DNA from: Luteimonas suaedae
Lineage (GTDB): Bacteria > Pseudomonadota > Gammaproteobacteria > Xanthomonadales > Xanthomonadaceae
Assembly (NCBI RefSeq): GCF_008312895.1
Contig: NZ_VSSP01000003.1
Span: 186,001 to 250,000 of the forward strand
Reading direction: 5' to 3'
Length of the DNA: 64,000 bases
In this document: in pieces, positions 44,512 to 52,012 of the stretch
How positions within the stretch are numbered: the first letter of the stretch is position 1
Layout: each line of letters begins with the position of its first letter
Notes under the pieces: generated by a model
Told to the model about the DNA's origin: nothing
Database searches by the model: none
The model's input: the letters and a program-made list of their open reading frames with translations, nothing else
Program-made: the position numbers and the translations under genes

Positions 44512-44949
44512 TTATCTGCTCTTGCGCCATGCCGCGGCGGTCCGGGCCGCGATATCGGGATGGTCGTGATAGTAGGCGGCGTTACCGGCCAGGCCGCGCC
44601 AGCGGCGATGGTCCTGCAGCAATCGCGCGACATGCCGGCTGATACGCAGCATGTCGCCGGTGGCGCAGGGTGCGCCATGTTCCAACCCGGCCTCCGCCAG
44701 GCTCAGCAGCAGTTCCGCGCGCTCCAGGCAGGTTTCCGATTCCTCCTGCGCATCCCGGGCCAGCGCCTCGAGCTCGGTCGCCGGCAGCCGAGCGATAGCC
44801 GCATCGGCGCTCGCCGGCATGGCGCCGCCAAGCAACGTATGGACCAAGCGCTGCAGCGTCGTGCGCGTGGAGGGGACATCCGTCGACACCGACTCGGATG
44901 CGACACCTGCCGTGTCGCAGGTTGGCGGGTGAAACGAGGCTGCGCACAT
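44512..44949 (-). CDS. Hypothetical protein, helical, Cys at N-terminus
   Basis: A 145-aa protein with no family I recognise. The N-terminal 30 residues are Ser/Thr/Val-rich. The rest is helical and acidic (LPATELEALARDAQEESETC, given in part; LERAELLLSLAEAGLEHG) and the C-terminus contains NAAYYHDHPDIAARTAAAW. It starts at 44949, close to the AT-rich stretch before the XRE gene, and is divergent from it. Codon use resembles the surrounding genes. A regulatory or plasmid-like accessory role is possible but unsupported. Confidence 0.55.
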   Translation of the reverse strand: MCAASFHPPTCDTAGVASESVSTDVPSTRTTLQRLVHTLLGGAMPASADAAIARLPATELEALARDAQEESETCLERAELLLSLAEAGLEHGAPCATGDMLRISRHVARLLQDHRRWRGLAGNAAYYHDHPDIAARTAAAWRKSR

Positions 44950-45009
44950 CGTCCTTCTCCCTATGCGTGGATGTCCTGCCTTGGCCTTCCTTTGTGCATC
45001 GCCAACTGA

Positions 45010-45085
45010 TGTTCGCTACTGCAAACGAGATTTATAAACAGTAGATGTTTAATCTGTAGCTTGTCAAACGGTAGGGCATGAGTCT
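45010..45085. promoter_or_regulatory. AT-rich divergent promoter region with dyad
   Basis: A rare AT-rich island (about 60% A+T) between the divergent hypothetical (start 44949) and XRE (start 45092) genes. It contains an imperfect dyad around ACAGTAGATGTTTAATCTGT (45040-45059), a plausible operator for the XRE protein. Promoters for both genes are expected here; I do not assign a firm -10. Confidence 0.45.
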
Positions 45086-45091
45086 GGCCGC

Positions 45092-45331
45092 ATGCCCGAA
45101 AAGTCGTCCGCCTTGCCGCCCCAAGGCTCCGCCCGGCGCCGGATCGCCGCCAATGTGAAGCGCTACCGCAGCGCATACGGCCTCAGCCAGGAGAAACTGG
45201 CCGAGCTGGCCTCCTTTCACCGCACCTACGTCTCGCAGTTGGAGCGGTGCGTCACCAACATCACCATCGACGGGCTGGAGCGCCTGGCCGTTGCGCTGGA
45301 CGTCGATATCCGCGACCTGCTGAAGCCCTGA
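45092..45331 (+). CDS. XRE/HTH_3 transcriptional regulator
   Basis: A 79-aa single-domain Cro/CI-type DNA-binding protein. The helix-turn-helix reads RRIAANVKRYRSAYGLSQEK, then LAELASFHRTYVSQLER, and the final LERLAVALDVDIRDLLKP is the usual last helix. It matches small stand-alone phage or plasmid-type and restriction-controller regulators. The ATG lies 12 bases after the dyad-rich AT island. No restriction-modification gene is next to it. Confidence 0.87.
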   Translation: MPEKSSALPPQGSARRRIAANVKRYRSAYGLSQEKLAELASFHRTYVSQLERCVTNITIDGLERLAVALDVDIRDLLKP

Positions 45332-45388
45332 AAAACCGGGACCGGCACTGGTGCCGACGCCATGGCCTGCGGGGATCCACGCCTGCCG

Positions 45389-45649
45389 TCAGGCCGGCGG
45401 CGACTGCGGCCAGCGGACCCGCCGCAGGCTGCTGTCGAGCCGATCCGCCAATTCCTCGAAACAGTGCGCCAGCGCCGCGGGCGCAAGGGGCAACTCGGCC
45501 TCCGGCAGGTCGTCCTGTGGCGAACGTGGCGCGGCCAGGCGCGCCAGCAGGCGCAGGCGATCGCGGGTCTGCTCGAGCGCCAGATGCGCGTCTTCCGGCA
45601 GCTGATAGCAGCCAGGGGCTGCGTTGGGCGAGCGGCGTCCTCTGCTCAT
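45389..45649 (-). CDS. XAC0095-like small protein
   Basis: An 86-aa helical protein that fits the XAC0095-like family of Xanthomonadaceae: GCYQLPEDAHLALEQTRDRL near residues 13-32, then a helix with LAPRSPQ-like turn and LAHCFEELADRLDSSLRRV. The start is ATG 45649 (MSRGRRSPNAAPG). Preceding in-frame codons in the longer ORF have no similarity. Function unknown; the family is lineage-specific, which supports the taxonomic placement of the window. Confidence 0.7.
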   Translation of the reverse strand: MSRGRRSPNAAPGCYQLPEDAHLALEQTRDRLRLLARLAAPRSPQDDLPEAELPLAPAALAHCFEELADRLDSSLRRVRWPQSPPA

Positions 45650-45767
45650 GATGTCTTCCTTTGCGTGATCGGGATCATCGCCACGTCGATGCATTACGGG
45701 CGCTTGCCGGCCGGACGGCGCCGCTTGACGCGTCGCCTGCCACAGATGGCCCGGGCAGGCGGCGCGC

Positions 45768-45983
45768 TTACGGCCTTTCCTTCTCCAGTCCCGCAAGCAA
45801 TGGCCACTGCTCCTTGACGTACTGCTCCGTCGCCTCGCGGACCACCCACGCGACCGACACCTTCTTCCCGCGGGCGATCTGCTCGACCGTCTCGTAGATG
45901 TCCTGCGGAAAACTGATGGAGGCCCGGGTGGTCCTGGCCTCCGACGCCTCGCGTGGCGGGCGTCCTTTGCGGTTCGCTGACAC
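45768..45983 (-). CDS. CopG/ribbon-helix-helix regulator
   Basis: A 71-aa protein ending with a ribbon-helix-helix domain: TTRASISFPQDIYETVEQIA, then KKVSVAWVVREATEQYVKEQ. Proteins of this kind are DNA-binding repressors, often autoregulated or antitoxins; no toxin gene is adjacent. The GTG at 45983 is preferred over ATG 46007 because GGAGGG (45987-45992) precedes it, although spacing is short. A 7-bp dyad with 13-bp spacing lies just upstream (46011-46037). Confidence 0.72.
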   Translation of the reverse strand: MSANRKGRPPREASEARTTRASISFPQDIYETVEQIARGKKVSVAWVVREATEQYVKEQWPLLAGLEKERP

Positions 45984-46010
45984 GATCCCTCCTGATGCGC
46001 GGCTCATATG

Positions 46011-46037
46011 TGCACCACACTACACCACATTGGTGCA
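46011..46037. promoter_or_regulatory. Dyad upstream of CopG gene, candidate operator
   Basis: TGCACCA (46011-46017) and TGGTGCA (46031-46037) form a perfect inverted pair with a 13-base centre that itself repeats ACCACA-like units. It is 28 bases before the CopG start and 78 before the sigma factor start. The size fits a ribbon-helix-helix operator. Confidence 0.5.
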
Positions 46038-46114
46038 ATGGCAAGTGCGATCGCCGTGAACCTTCCGCCCCGCTTCCCGACTACCTTGGCGACGATTGCC
46101 GCGGGAGCCGGGGT

Positions 46115-46687
46115 TTGCAGCCAGATACGACCAAACGCGATCGCGCCGACCAGTTGCTGGTGGTGCGCTGCCAGCTGGGCGAGCGCGCGGCCTTCGACGA
46201 CCTGATCCGCCGCTGGTCCGACGCGTTGCGCCGGTACGCGCTGAAGCTGACCGACGACCCGGCGCTGGCCGACGACCTGACCCAGGACGTCTGGCTGCGC
46301 GCGTTGCAAGGCCTGGGCGGGCTGCGGGAGGCCACGCGATTCCGCCCCTGGCTCTTCGGGATCGCGCACCGCACCTTTGTGGATCGCCTGCGCAGCCGCT
46401 ACGCCATGCCGATCGACACCGGCATCGACGTGCAGGCGATCGCGGCGACCGAAGCCGAAGCCGAAGCCGACGGTGATGGCGAGGAACTCGAGCGGGCGCT
46501 GGCCGACGGCATGGCGACGCTGCCGCTGGTCGAACGCGAGGTGTTGGCCCTGTTCTACCTGAAGGAGCTTCCGCTGATCGAAATCTCGGCCGCACTGGAC
46601 ATCCCGGTCGGCACCGTCAAATCGCGGCTGTTCCGCGCGAGAACGCTGCTGCGCCGGCGCATCACCGCCAAGGGAGACCTGCCATGA
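46115..46687 (+). CDS. ECF-type RNA polymerase sigma factor
   Basis: A 190-aa sigma-70 family factor with sigma-2 (ERAAFDDLIRRWSDALRRYA at about 20-40; DDLTQDVWLRAL; FRPWLFGIAHRTFVDRLR) and sigma-4 (LPLVEREVLALFYLKELPL, then IPVGTVKSRLFRARTLLRRR). No ATG fits; TTG at 46115 is preferred because GGGAG (46103-46107) is seven bases upstream and conserved residues begin soon after. A poly Glu/Ala linker (ATEAEAEADGDGEE) joins the domains. The stop overlaps the ATG of the next gene by four bases, so a membrane protein is co-translated with it, as for sigma/anti-sigma pairs. Confidence 0.87.
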   Translation: MQPDTTKRDRADQLLVVRCQLGERAAFDDLIRRWSDALRRYALKLTDDPALADDLTQDVWLRALQGLGGLREATRFRPWLFGIAHRTFVDRLRSRYAMPIDTGIDVQAIAATEAEAEADGDGEELERALADGMATLPLVEREVLALFYLKELPLIEISAALDIPVGTVKSRLFRARTLLRRRITAKGDLP

Positions 46688-47178
46688 ACGACAAGACACC
46701 CGCGTCCCCGCTCGACGCGCGGCTCCGGCAATTGACGACGGACGCGCTGTCCGCGAGATCCCGGTACGGCCATGTGGCACTCCTGCTGGCCGCGCTGATG
46801 ATGTGCGTGCTGCTGGGCGCATTGCTGGCCACCGAGCCCAACCTCCCCGGCCGCACGCGGGCGGCGTTCGCCGTCATGCTGGCCATCGGCGCCAGCTGGG
46901 TGGCCTACGCGACGTGGGTGCTGCGGCGACGCAGGCCGCTGCTCGGCAACCACCGCATCGTCGCCGGCCGCATGGCGGTGGCATTCACCGCATTGTTCCT
47001 CGTGGCAGCGGTGGTCGCGAGCATCGGCACCGATGGCGCGGCCTTTCGTGCAGCCGCCGCGGTCGGCGCCGTCATGCTCGTCCTGGCGGTGACCGTCCTC
47101 GTCCGGGCGCATCGCCACGTGGCGCGGCTGCGCGCCCAGCGGCTCGAGCTCGAGCGCCAGCTGGGCGGGCAGGAGTGA
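46684..47178 (+). CDS. Four-helix membrane protein coupled to sigma factor
   Basis: A 164-aa inner-membrane protein with four predicted helices (about residues 30-52, 60-82, 97-120 and 127-145), a 28-residue cytoplasmic N-terminus and an Arg-rich C-terminal helix ending ELERQLGGQE. It overlaps the sigma factor by four bases. It has no zinc-binding anti-sigma motif, so an anti-sigma role is inferred only from the coupling and membrane location. I do not recognise a named family. Confidence 0.72.
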   Translation: MNDKTPASPLDARLRQLTTDALSARSRYGHVALLLAALMMCVLLGALLATEPNLPGRTRAAFAVMLAIGASWVAYATWVLRRRRPLLGNHRIVAGRMAVAFTALFLVAAVVASIGTDGAAFRAAAAVGAVMLVLAVTVLVRAHRHVARLRAQRLELERQLGGQE

Positions 47179-47208
47179 AGCGGGACTCTGCGATCGCGGG
47201 GAATCCGC

Positions 47209-47619
47209 CTACTCCGGGCACGGCTTGAGGCAGTTCACCATCCACGGCTTGCCGAAGCGGTCGGTCAGCACGCCCCAGCGATGTGCCCAGAAGGTCTCTT
47301 CGATCGGCATCTGCACCTGCCCGCCGTCGGCCAATGCCGCGAAGATGCGCTCGGCGTCCTCGGTGCTGTCGACGTCGACATTGATGCAGGTGGTCGAGCC
47401 GCCGTGCCGCGGCGGGCCGTCGGCGCCCATCAGGATGGTCCCGGCGGCATTCAGCTGGCAATGCATGACCCGGTCATGGCTGTCGGCCGGCATCTCGTCG
47501 CAGATCGGCGATTCGCCGTAGGTCATTCTGGCGACGATGGTGCCGCCCAGGGCGGCAGCGTAGAAATCGAAAGCCTCGCTGCAGTTGCCATTGAAGTTGA
47601 GGTAAGGGATCAGTCGCAT
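47209..47619 (-). CDS. VOC family protein (PhnB-like)
   Basis: A 136-aa vicinal-oxygen-chelate protein beginning MRLIPYLNFNGNCSEAFDFY, with the family's C-terminal FWAHRWGVLTDRFGKPWMVN. It is a paralogue of the protein at 21657-22091 but of different sequence. It lies downstream of the ArsR and SRPBCC genes on the same strand, the usual company of such proteins, though 199 bases separate it from the SRPBCC gene. Enzymatic role unknown. Confidence 0.86.
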   Translation of the reverse strand: MRLIPYLNFNGNCSEAFDFYAAALGGTIVARMTYGESPICDEMPADSHDRVMHCQLNAAGTILMGADGPPRHGGSTTCINVDVDSTEDAERIFAALADGGQVQMPIEETFWAHRWGVLTDRFGKPWMVNCLKPCPE

Positions 47620-47818
47620 GACGTGGGTCTCCGTGAAGGTCCGACAGGTAGTCCGGCATGCCGCGGACCGGCGGGACGGGACATGCCTTCCTCCCGACGA
47701 CGAACCCGCTGTGACGGAATCGACAACTTCTGGGCGGCATGGACGGCGTCATGCGGCTCGGGCACGCCAGCGCGGTCCATGCGCAAGGTCCGCCACATCA
47801 CCCGCCGCGGACCGGCCC

Positions 47819-48325
47819 CTACCGGGCGGCGCCCTCGGCGAGCACCCCGTCGAGGCGCTGATAGCCCATTTCCATGCCGTCGGTCATGCCGGTGGCCATG
47901 GCGCCGTCGCGCGCCTGCTGCGTGTGGAAGTCGATCGTGGTGGTCACCGTGGTGATGCCGTCCTTCTCCGACAGCGCCACCGTGACCAGCGCGGCCTCGC
48001 CCATGTCCCCGCCCATGTCGCCGGCGTCGTAGTGCTGGGTGTGCACCAGCCGCGCGGGCGGATCAACTTCACTGAACCTGCCGTGGAAGCCGAACTCCGA
48101 GCCGTCCTCCCGGTTGCGCCAGCGCCAGCGGTAGTCGCCGCCGACGCGCACGTCCATCTCGCACACCGGCATGTCCCAACCCGGCGGACCCAACATCCAG
48201 CGCGTGATCAGCTCGGGCCTGGTGTAGGCCTGGTACACCAGTTCGCGCGGCGCCCTGAACTGCCGCGTCACTTCGACCTCGCTGTCGCCGGGAAGGCTCA
48301 CTTCGGCTTTCGGCATCGTCGTCAT
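47819..48325 (-). CDS. SRPBCC (AHSA1-like) protein
   Basis: A 168-aa cytosolic START/Bet v1-like protein of the AHSA1 group. It shows VEVTRQFRAPRELVYQAYTR, then PELITRWMLGPPGWDMPVCE, and the strand-rich C-terminal half with YQRLDGVLAEG. ATG 48325 (MTTMPKAEV) is the family start. Such proteins are often encoded behind an ArsR repressor, as here (ArsR start 48793). A broken second copy of its first third is at 50392-50554. Ligand unknown. Confidence 0.88.
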   Translation of the reverse strand: MTTMPKAEVSLPGDSEVEVTRQFRAPRELVYQAYTRPELITRWMLGPPGWDMPVCEMDVRVGGDYRWRWRNREDGSEFGFHGRFSEVDPPARLVHTQHYDAGDMGGDMGEAALVTVALSEKDGITTVTTTIDFHTQQARDGAMATGMTDGMEMGYQRLDGVLAEGAAR

Positions 48326-48418
48326 TGCTGCGTTCTCCTGTGGGTGATGATGGTGCATGGATGCCGCGGACCAGCCGGGCGCGCGGGCGCGCGTCCGTGC
48401 ATGGAGGCGGCGCTAGGA

Positions 48419-48793
48419 TTAGGTGCCGCGACGCCTGCGCCTTTTTGCCGGCGCGGCCGTCGCCGGCCGCCGCTGCAGTTCGTCGAGCAGCGCGTCGAGG
48501 CGGGCGAAGTTGGCTTCCCAGATATCGCGGTAGCGCTCCAGCCAGCCGCTGGCCTCGGCCAGCGGCGCGGCCTCGATGCGCCGCGGCCGCCGCTGCCCCT
48601 CCCGCGCCACCGAGACCAGCCGCGCCCGCTCGAGGATCTTCAGGTGCTTGGAGATGGCCGGCTGGCTGATGTCGAAAGGTTCGGCCAGTTCCGCCACCGA
48701 GGCGTCACCCTGTGCCAGCCGCGCGAGGATCGCGCGCCGCGTGGGGTCGGCCAGGGCCAGGAAGGTCGCGTCGAGGTGTGCTGAGGCGCTCAT
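48419..48793 (-). CDS. ArsR family regulator, copy 1
   Basis: A 124-aa winged-helix regulator: LDATFLALADPTRRAILARL, then ISQPAISKHLKILERARLVS (recognition helix) and the wing REGQRRPRRIEAAPLAEA. The C-terminus is Ala/Arg-rich. It lacks the metal-binding Cys pair of true ArsR/SmtB sensors, so it likely responds to another signal or acts by simple autorepression. It precedes the SRPBCC gene on the same strand, and a strong dyad sits against its start. Copy 2 at 50645-51034 is nearly identical over the first 95 residues. Confidence 0.92.
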   Translation of the reverse strand: MSASAHLDATFLALADPTRRAILARLAQGDASVAELAEPFDISQPAISKHLKILERARLVSVAREGQRRPRRIEAAPLAEASGWLERYRDIWEANFARLDALLDELQRRPATAAPAKRRRRRGT

Positions 48794-48832
48794 TGCATAA
48801 CCCTATAGTTATGATAACGGATAGGTTATGCA
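48794..48832. promoter_or_regulatory. ArsR operator, copy 1
   Basis: An inverted repeat TGCATAACC(C)TAT ... ATAGGTTATGCA, with one extra base in the left arm, abuts the ATG of the ArsR gene (48793). The A/T-rich centre AGTTATGATAACGG could also provide the -10. It is the expected place for ArsR autorepression. Confidence 0.7.
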
Positions 48833-49124
48833 TCGTCCGTCCGCTGTCAAGCCCTGCCAGCGGCCAACGCGACATCGGCACCAGGCGTGCGCTTCGCCAG
48901 CGTCAGGCGCATGCCGGCACCCACGGGCATGGCGCATCGTCACTCGCAGGCGGCGGCACCCGCTGCCGCAGGTCGTCACACGGGCGCCGGACGCTAGATG
49001 GCTTCCGGTGTTCACCGGCATGACGAAACATCCTGTGCCGCGATAGCGCGTGCCAAGCGCCGATCATCGCCAGCGGCACGGTTCGACCTCTCCCGGCACC
49101 GGCACCGCCTGTCCTGCCCGAAAC

Positions 49125-49155
49125 GCACACGGGCGCCCCATGGGCGCCCGTGTGC
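49125..49155. terminator. Strong palindrome, candidate terminator of the outer-membrane gene
   Basis: Arms GCACACGGGCGCCC (49125-49138) and GGGCGCCCGTGTGC (49142-49155) are perfectly complementary around CAT. It lies 33 bases after the stop of the OMP gene on its strand. Only a short T-run (GTTT) follows in that direction, so efficiency is uncertain. Confidence 0.65.
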
Positions 49156-49187
49156 AGCTCCGGACCGTGCCGGCCGATGGCGGTTCG

Positions 49188-49898
49188 TCAGAACGCGTAC
49201 TCGCCGGTCAGCCCGAGCAGCGCGGTCGAGCGCTTGGGACCGTCGACCTCCTGCCCGGTGTCGGTATCGCGGAGCGTGCCCGACTTGGCGCGGAAGTAGT
49301 CGTAGTGCACGCCGATGCTGAAGTTCTCGGTCGCGTTCCAACCAGTGCCGATGCCGGCGTACCAACTGTTGCGGCCCTCGCGGCGGCCGCTCTCGATGCC
49401 GAGTTCCTCGCCGATGGTGTCGTAGTAGTCGGCGCTGTTGTCGGAGGCACGGAAGTAGCCGGCGCGCGCGCCGAGGTACCAGGCCGGGGTCAGGTTGACG
49501 CGGGCGTTGGCGCCAGCGAGCCAGCCGCGCAGGGCGTCGTTCGCTTCGCGCTGGTCCACCGGATCGTCGTTGAACACGTTGCGCACCCGCAGGTTGCCCA
49601 GGTCGGTATAGCCGACCTCGGCGCCGAGGCCCCAGCGGTCGCCGAGCTTCCAGCGGTAACCGCCGGCCAAGCCATAGCCGGTGCGGCGGTCGTCGTTGCT
49701 TTCGAGGAAATCGAAATCGCCGGTCCCGAAGCGGCCCGCGGTGCCGCCGTCGGTGCGGCCCACGTTGCCGGCCACGAACCAGTTGCCGTCCCCCACCTGC
49801 TGGTCGGGACGGTAGGTATCGGATCCTGCGCTCTGGGCGAATGCGGACGGGGCGAACAGGGCAGCCGCCAACGCGGCGGGATAATAGAGCTTGTTCAT
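49188..49898 (-). CDS. Outer-membrane beta-barrel protein
   Basis: A 236-aa exported protein with signal peptide MNKLYYPAALAAALFAPSAF (cleaved after AFA). It has alternating beta-strand pattern (TGYGLAGGYRWKLGDRWGLG, AWYLGARAGYFRA, WYAGIGTGWNATENFSIG) and a C-terminal Phe in LGLTGEYAF, as required for BAM insertion. It fits the OmpA-like/8-stranded small porin group; no peptidoglycan-binding OmpA domain is present. AAGGAG precedes ATG 49898. The gene sits between the two copies of the ArsR unit. Function unknown. Confidence 0.87.
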   Translation of the reverse strand: MNKLYYPAALAAALFAPSAFAQSAGSDTYRPDQQVGDGNWFVAGNVGRTDGGTAGRFGTGDFDFLESNDDRRTGYGLAGGYRWKLGDRWGLGAEVGYTDLGNLRVRNVFNDDPVDQREANDALRGWLAGANARVNLTPAWYLGARAGYFRASDNSADYYDTIGEELGIESGRREGRNSWYAGIGTGWNATENFSIGVHYDYFRAKSGTLRDTDTGQEVDGPKRSTALLGLTGEYAF

Positions 49899-50144
49899 GC
49901 AGATCTCCTTCTTCTTGGTCATGGGCATGCGAAACGGACGGCGCATGCTTGATGAGCGGCAACCGGCACGGTGCAGGCCGGGGCGCCGTCGCAGTAGAGA
50001 CGACCCACACTGAAGACACGGCAAACGTTCACCTCGAGCGCACCCGGAACTAACGTCCGGGTTCAACGCACGTTTATCCCGCGTCGCGATTCAGGTGCGC
50101 CGAGCGCCCGCTCCGCGCTCGCCAATGTCATCTCGGCCCAGTGC

Positions 50145-50260
50145 AGTCCGGGCGGCGGCTGGATCAACGGCGACGATGCGGTAGCCGTGCTGGTGCAGGC
50201 ATTTACCGACCAGGTTGCGGATGTCGCGATGGTCGTCGACGATGGCGATGTGCGACAAGG
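50145..50260 (-). pseudogene. Response-regulator receiver fragment
   Basis: On the minus strand about 35 codons read as the start of a receiver domain: SHIAIVDDHRDIRNLVGKCL then HQHGYRIVAVDPAAA. The acidic pocket (VDDH) is present, but the frame soon becomes unrelated and no phospho-acceptor or output domain follows. It is a remnant of an OmpR-like regulator gene, brought next to the broken SRPBCC copy. Confidence 0.6.
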
Positions 50261-50312
50261 ACTCAGTGGGCGCTCCATCACGCGGTGGTGCTTCGGTACG
50301 AGCTGATTGCGG

Positions 50313-50391
50313 CACGGCGCGATGCGGATCACACGTGAACGATGTCCGCAGCCGATCTGTATCAAAGCGTGTCACCAGGCCGCGGCGCGAC
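50313..50391. repeat. About 80-bp dispersed repeat, copy 1
   Basis: This stretch (ending CTGTATCAAAGCGTGTCACC then AGGCCGCGGCGCGAC) recurs with few differences at 53528-53607. Here it joins the receiver remnant to the broken SRPBCC copy. On the minus strand it would be the leader of the response-regulator gene, so it is probably a promoter-bearing fragment that was copied with it. Confidence 0.7.
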
Positions 50392-50554
50392 TCCCAACCC
50401 GGCGGACCCAGCATCCAGCGCGTGATCAGCTCGGGCCTGGTGTAGGCCTGGTGTAGGCCTGGTACACCAGTTCGCGCGGCGCCCTGAACTGCCGCGTCAC
50501 CTCGACCTCGCTGTCGCCGGAAAGGCTCACTTCGGCTTTCGGCATCGTCGTCAT
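50392..50554 (-). pseudogene. Broken SRPBCC gene, copy 2
   Basis: Nearly identical to 48174-48325, the first third of the intact SRPBCC gene, and starting with the same ATG context (50554). An 11-base insertion, an extra unit of GGCCTGGTGTA, shifts the frame within 'ELVYQAYTR'. Homology ends sharply at TCCCAACCCGG, where the 80-bp repeat begins, so about two thirds of the gene is missing. It lies downstream of ArsR copy 2 just as the intact gene lies downstream of copy 1. Confidence 0.85.
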
Positions 50555-50644
50555 TGCTGCGTTCTCCGTGGGTGAGGGTGGATGGTTGCTGCTGCGAATG
50601 CACCGGCGCGCCTGCGGACGCGCCCGCGCATGGAGTGCTCCGTA

Positions 50645-51034
50645 TCAGGAACGCCGGCTCGCGCGCCTGCGCCCCTTCGCAGGCTGTTTCGCCGCTATCA
50701 CGGTCGACGGCTGCTGCAGCTCATCGAGCAGCGTGTCGAGACGGGCGAAGTTTGCTTCCCAGATGTCGCGGTAGCGCTCGAGCCAGCCGCTCGCCTCGGC
50801 CAACGGTCTGACCTCGATGCGCCGCGGCCGGCGCTGCCCCTCGCGCGCCACCGAGACCAGCCGCGCCTGCTCCAGGACCTTCAGGTGCTTGGAGATGGCC
50901 GGCTGGCTGATGTCGAAAGGCTCGGCCAGCTCGGCCACCGAGGCCTCCCCTTGCGCCAGCCGCGCGAGGATCGCGCGCCGGGTCGGGTCGGCCAGCGCCA
51001 GGAAAGTGGCGTCGAGGTGTGCGGATGCGTTCAT
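50645..51034 (-). CDS. ArsR family regulator, copy 2
   Basis: A 129-aa winged-helix regulator, nearly identical to copy 1 through the DNA-binding part (DISQPAISKHLKVLEQARLV) but with a different basic C-terminus (LQQPSTVIAAKQPAKGRRRA). It is intact, while its partner SRPBCC gene is broken. The duplicated region includes the ATG, the ribosome-binding area and the operator. The two proteins could cross-regulate at both operators. Confidence 0.92.
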   Translation of the reverse strand: MNASAHLDATFLALADPTRRAILARLAQGEASVAELAEPFDISQPAISKHLKVLEQARLVSVAREGQRRPRRIEVRPLAEASGWLERYRDIWEANFARLDTLLDELQQPSTVIAAKQPAKGRRRASRRS

Positions 51035-51072
51035 TGCATAACCATGTAGTTATGATAACCAACAGGTTATCC
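51035..51072. promoter_or_regulatory. ArsR operator, copy 2 (decayed)
   Basis: The left arm TGCATAACC and the right arm AGGTTATCC flank GTTATGATAACC next to ATG 51034. It matches the copy 1 operator, but the outer arm bases have drifted, so symmetry is weaker. Confidence 0.6.
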
Positions 51073-51130
51073 ACCAGCCGCCCGTTGTCAAGCCGGCGGA
51101 TGCCGCCATCGGGGACTCGCGACGCCGCCT

Positions 51131-52012
51131 TCAGGCCACCGCGGCGATCGCGTCCCGGCGTGGCGGCGCGCCGAACATGCGCCGGTACTCGCGGGTGAAC
51201 TGCGGGACGCTGACGTAGCCGACCTCGGCCGCGGCGCGGCTGGCGGTCCAGCCTTGCGTCATCATCAGCCGGCGCGCCTCGATCAGGCGCAGCTGCTTCT
51301 GCAACTGCAACGGCGCCAGCGACGTGGTCGCCTTGAAGTGACGACGGAACGCGGAGGAGCTCATGCTGGCGACGGCCGCCAGCCGCTCGACCGGGAGCGG
51401 TTGCCGGAATTCCTGGCGGACGAGTTCGACCGCGGCGGCGATCCGCCGGGCATGCCCGTTCGGCAGCGCGAGCCGGCGCAGCTCGGGGCCGTGGCGGCTG
51501 GCCAGCAGCCAGTAGTGCAGCTCCTGCAGCACGGCGGGACGCACGACGGGCTCGGCGCCGGGATGGTCGAGCAGGCGCATCAGCCGCGCGACGCAGCTCA
51601 CCACCGTGTCGTCCAGGTCGTCGGCGAACAGGCGCACGGTCCCCGCGTATTCTGGCGGCGGCCCGACCGACGTGCGCGATGCCACGTCGTGCAGGATCGC
51701 CATGTCGAGCTCGACGGCGACCGCCAGGTAGGGCGCGTCCCGGCTGGCCTCGACGATCTGCCCGATTACCGGCACGTCGACGCCGACGATGGCCGACCGC
51801 CCGGCCCGGAACAGACGCCGCTCGCCGCCGACCGTCATCTGCTTGGCGCCCTGCAGGATCAGGCAGGCCAGCGGCCGGTATACCGACCGCATCGGACCGG
51901 TCGGCGCACACACGCGCATCATCCGCAGCCCCGGGACGGGCGTGCGGGCGATGCCATCGGCGTCCGCGTGCGCATCGGCATAGCGCAGCACGGCCTGCTT
52001 GAGCGCTTCCAC
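51131..52012 (-). CDS. AraC family regulator with AraC_N (YqhC-like) domain
   Basis: A 293-aa regulator. Residues 20-160 form the AraC_N domain (VYRPLACLILQGAKQMTVGG, with the ILQG motif) found in YqhC-like proteins that answer to aldehydes. The C-terminal HTH pair includes VERLAAVASMSSSAFRRHFK and AAAEVGYVSVPQFTREYRRM. ATG 52012 fits the family. It is divergent from the Tat-exported SDR gene (start 52253), which is the natural target, as for yqhC/yqhD-type loci. Confidence 0.89.
   Translation of the reverse strand: MEALKQAVLRYADAHADADGIARTPVPGLRMMRVCAPTGPMRSVYRPLACLILQGAKQMTVGGERRLFRAGRSAIVGVDVPVIGQIVEASRDAPYLAVAVELDMAILHDVASRTSVGPPPEYAGTVRLFADDLDDTVVSCVARLMRLLDHPGAEPVVRPAVLQELHYWLLASRHGPELRRLALPNGHARRIAAAVELVRQEFRQPLPVERLAAVASMSSSAFRRHFKATTSLAPLQLQKQLRLIEARRLMMTQGWTASRAAAEVGYVSVPQFTREYRRMFGAPPRRDAIAAVA

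Noticed and set aside
46115-46687. ECF42-type sigma factor linked to the DGPF gene
   Set aside because: ECF42 factors carry a long C-terminal extension; this one ends right after sigma-4, and the DGPF gene is 1.7 kb away.
50091-50603. A single 170-aa minus-strand protein
   Set aside because: It is a chimera of the frameshifted SRPBCC start, the 80-bp repeat and a receiver fragment; better described as pseudogene pieces.
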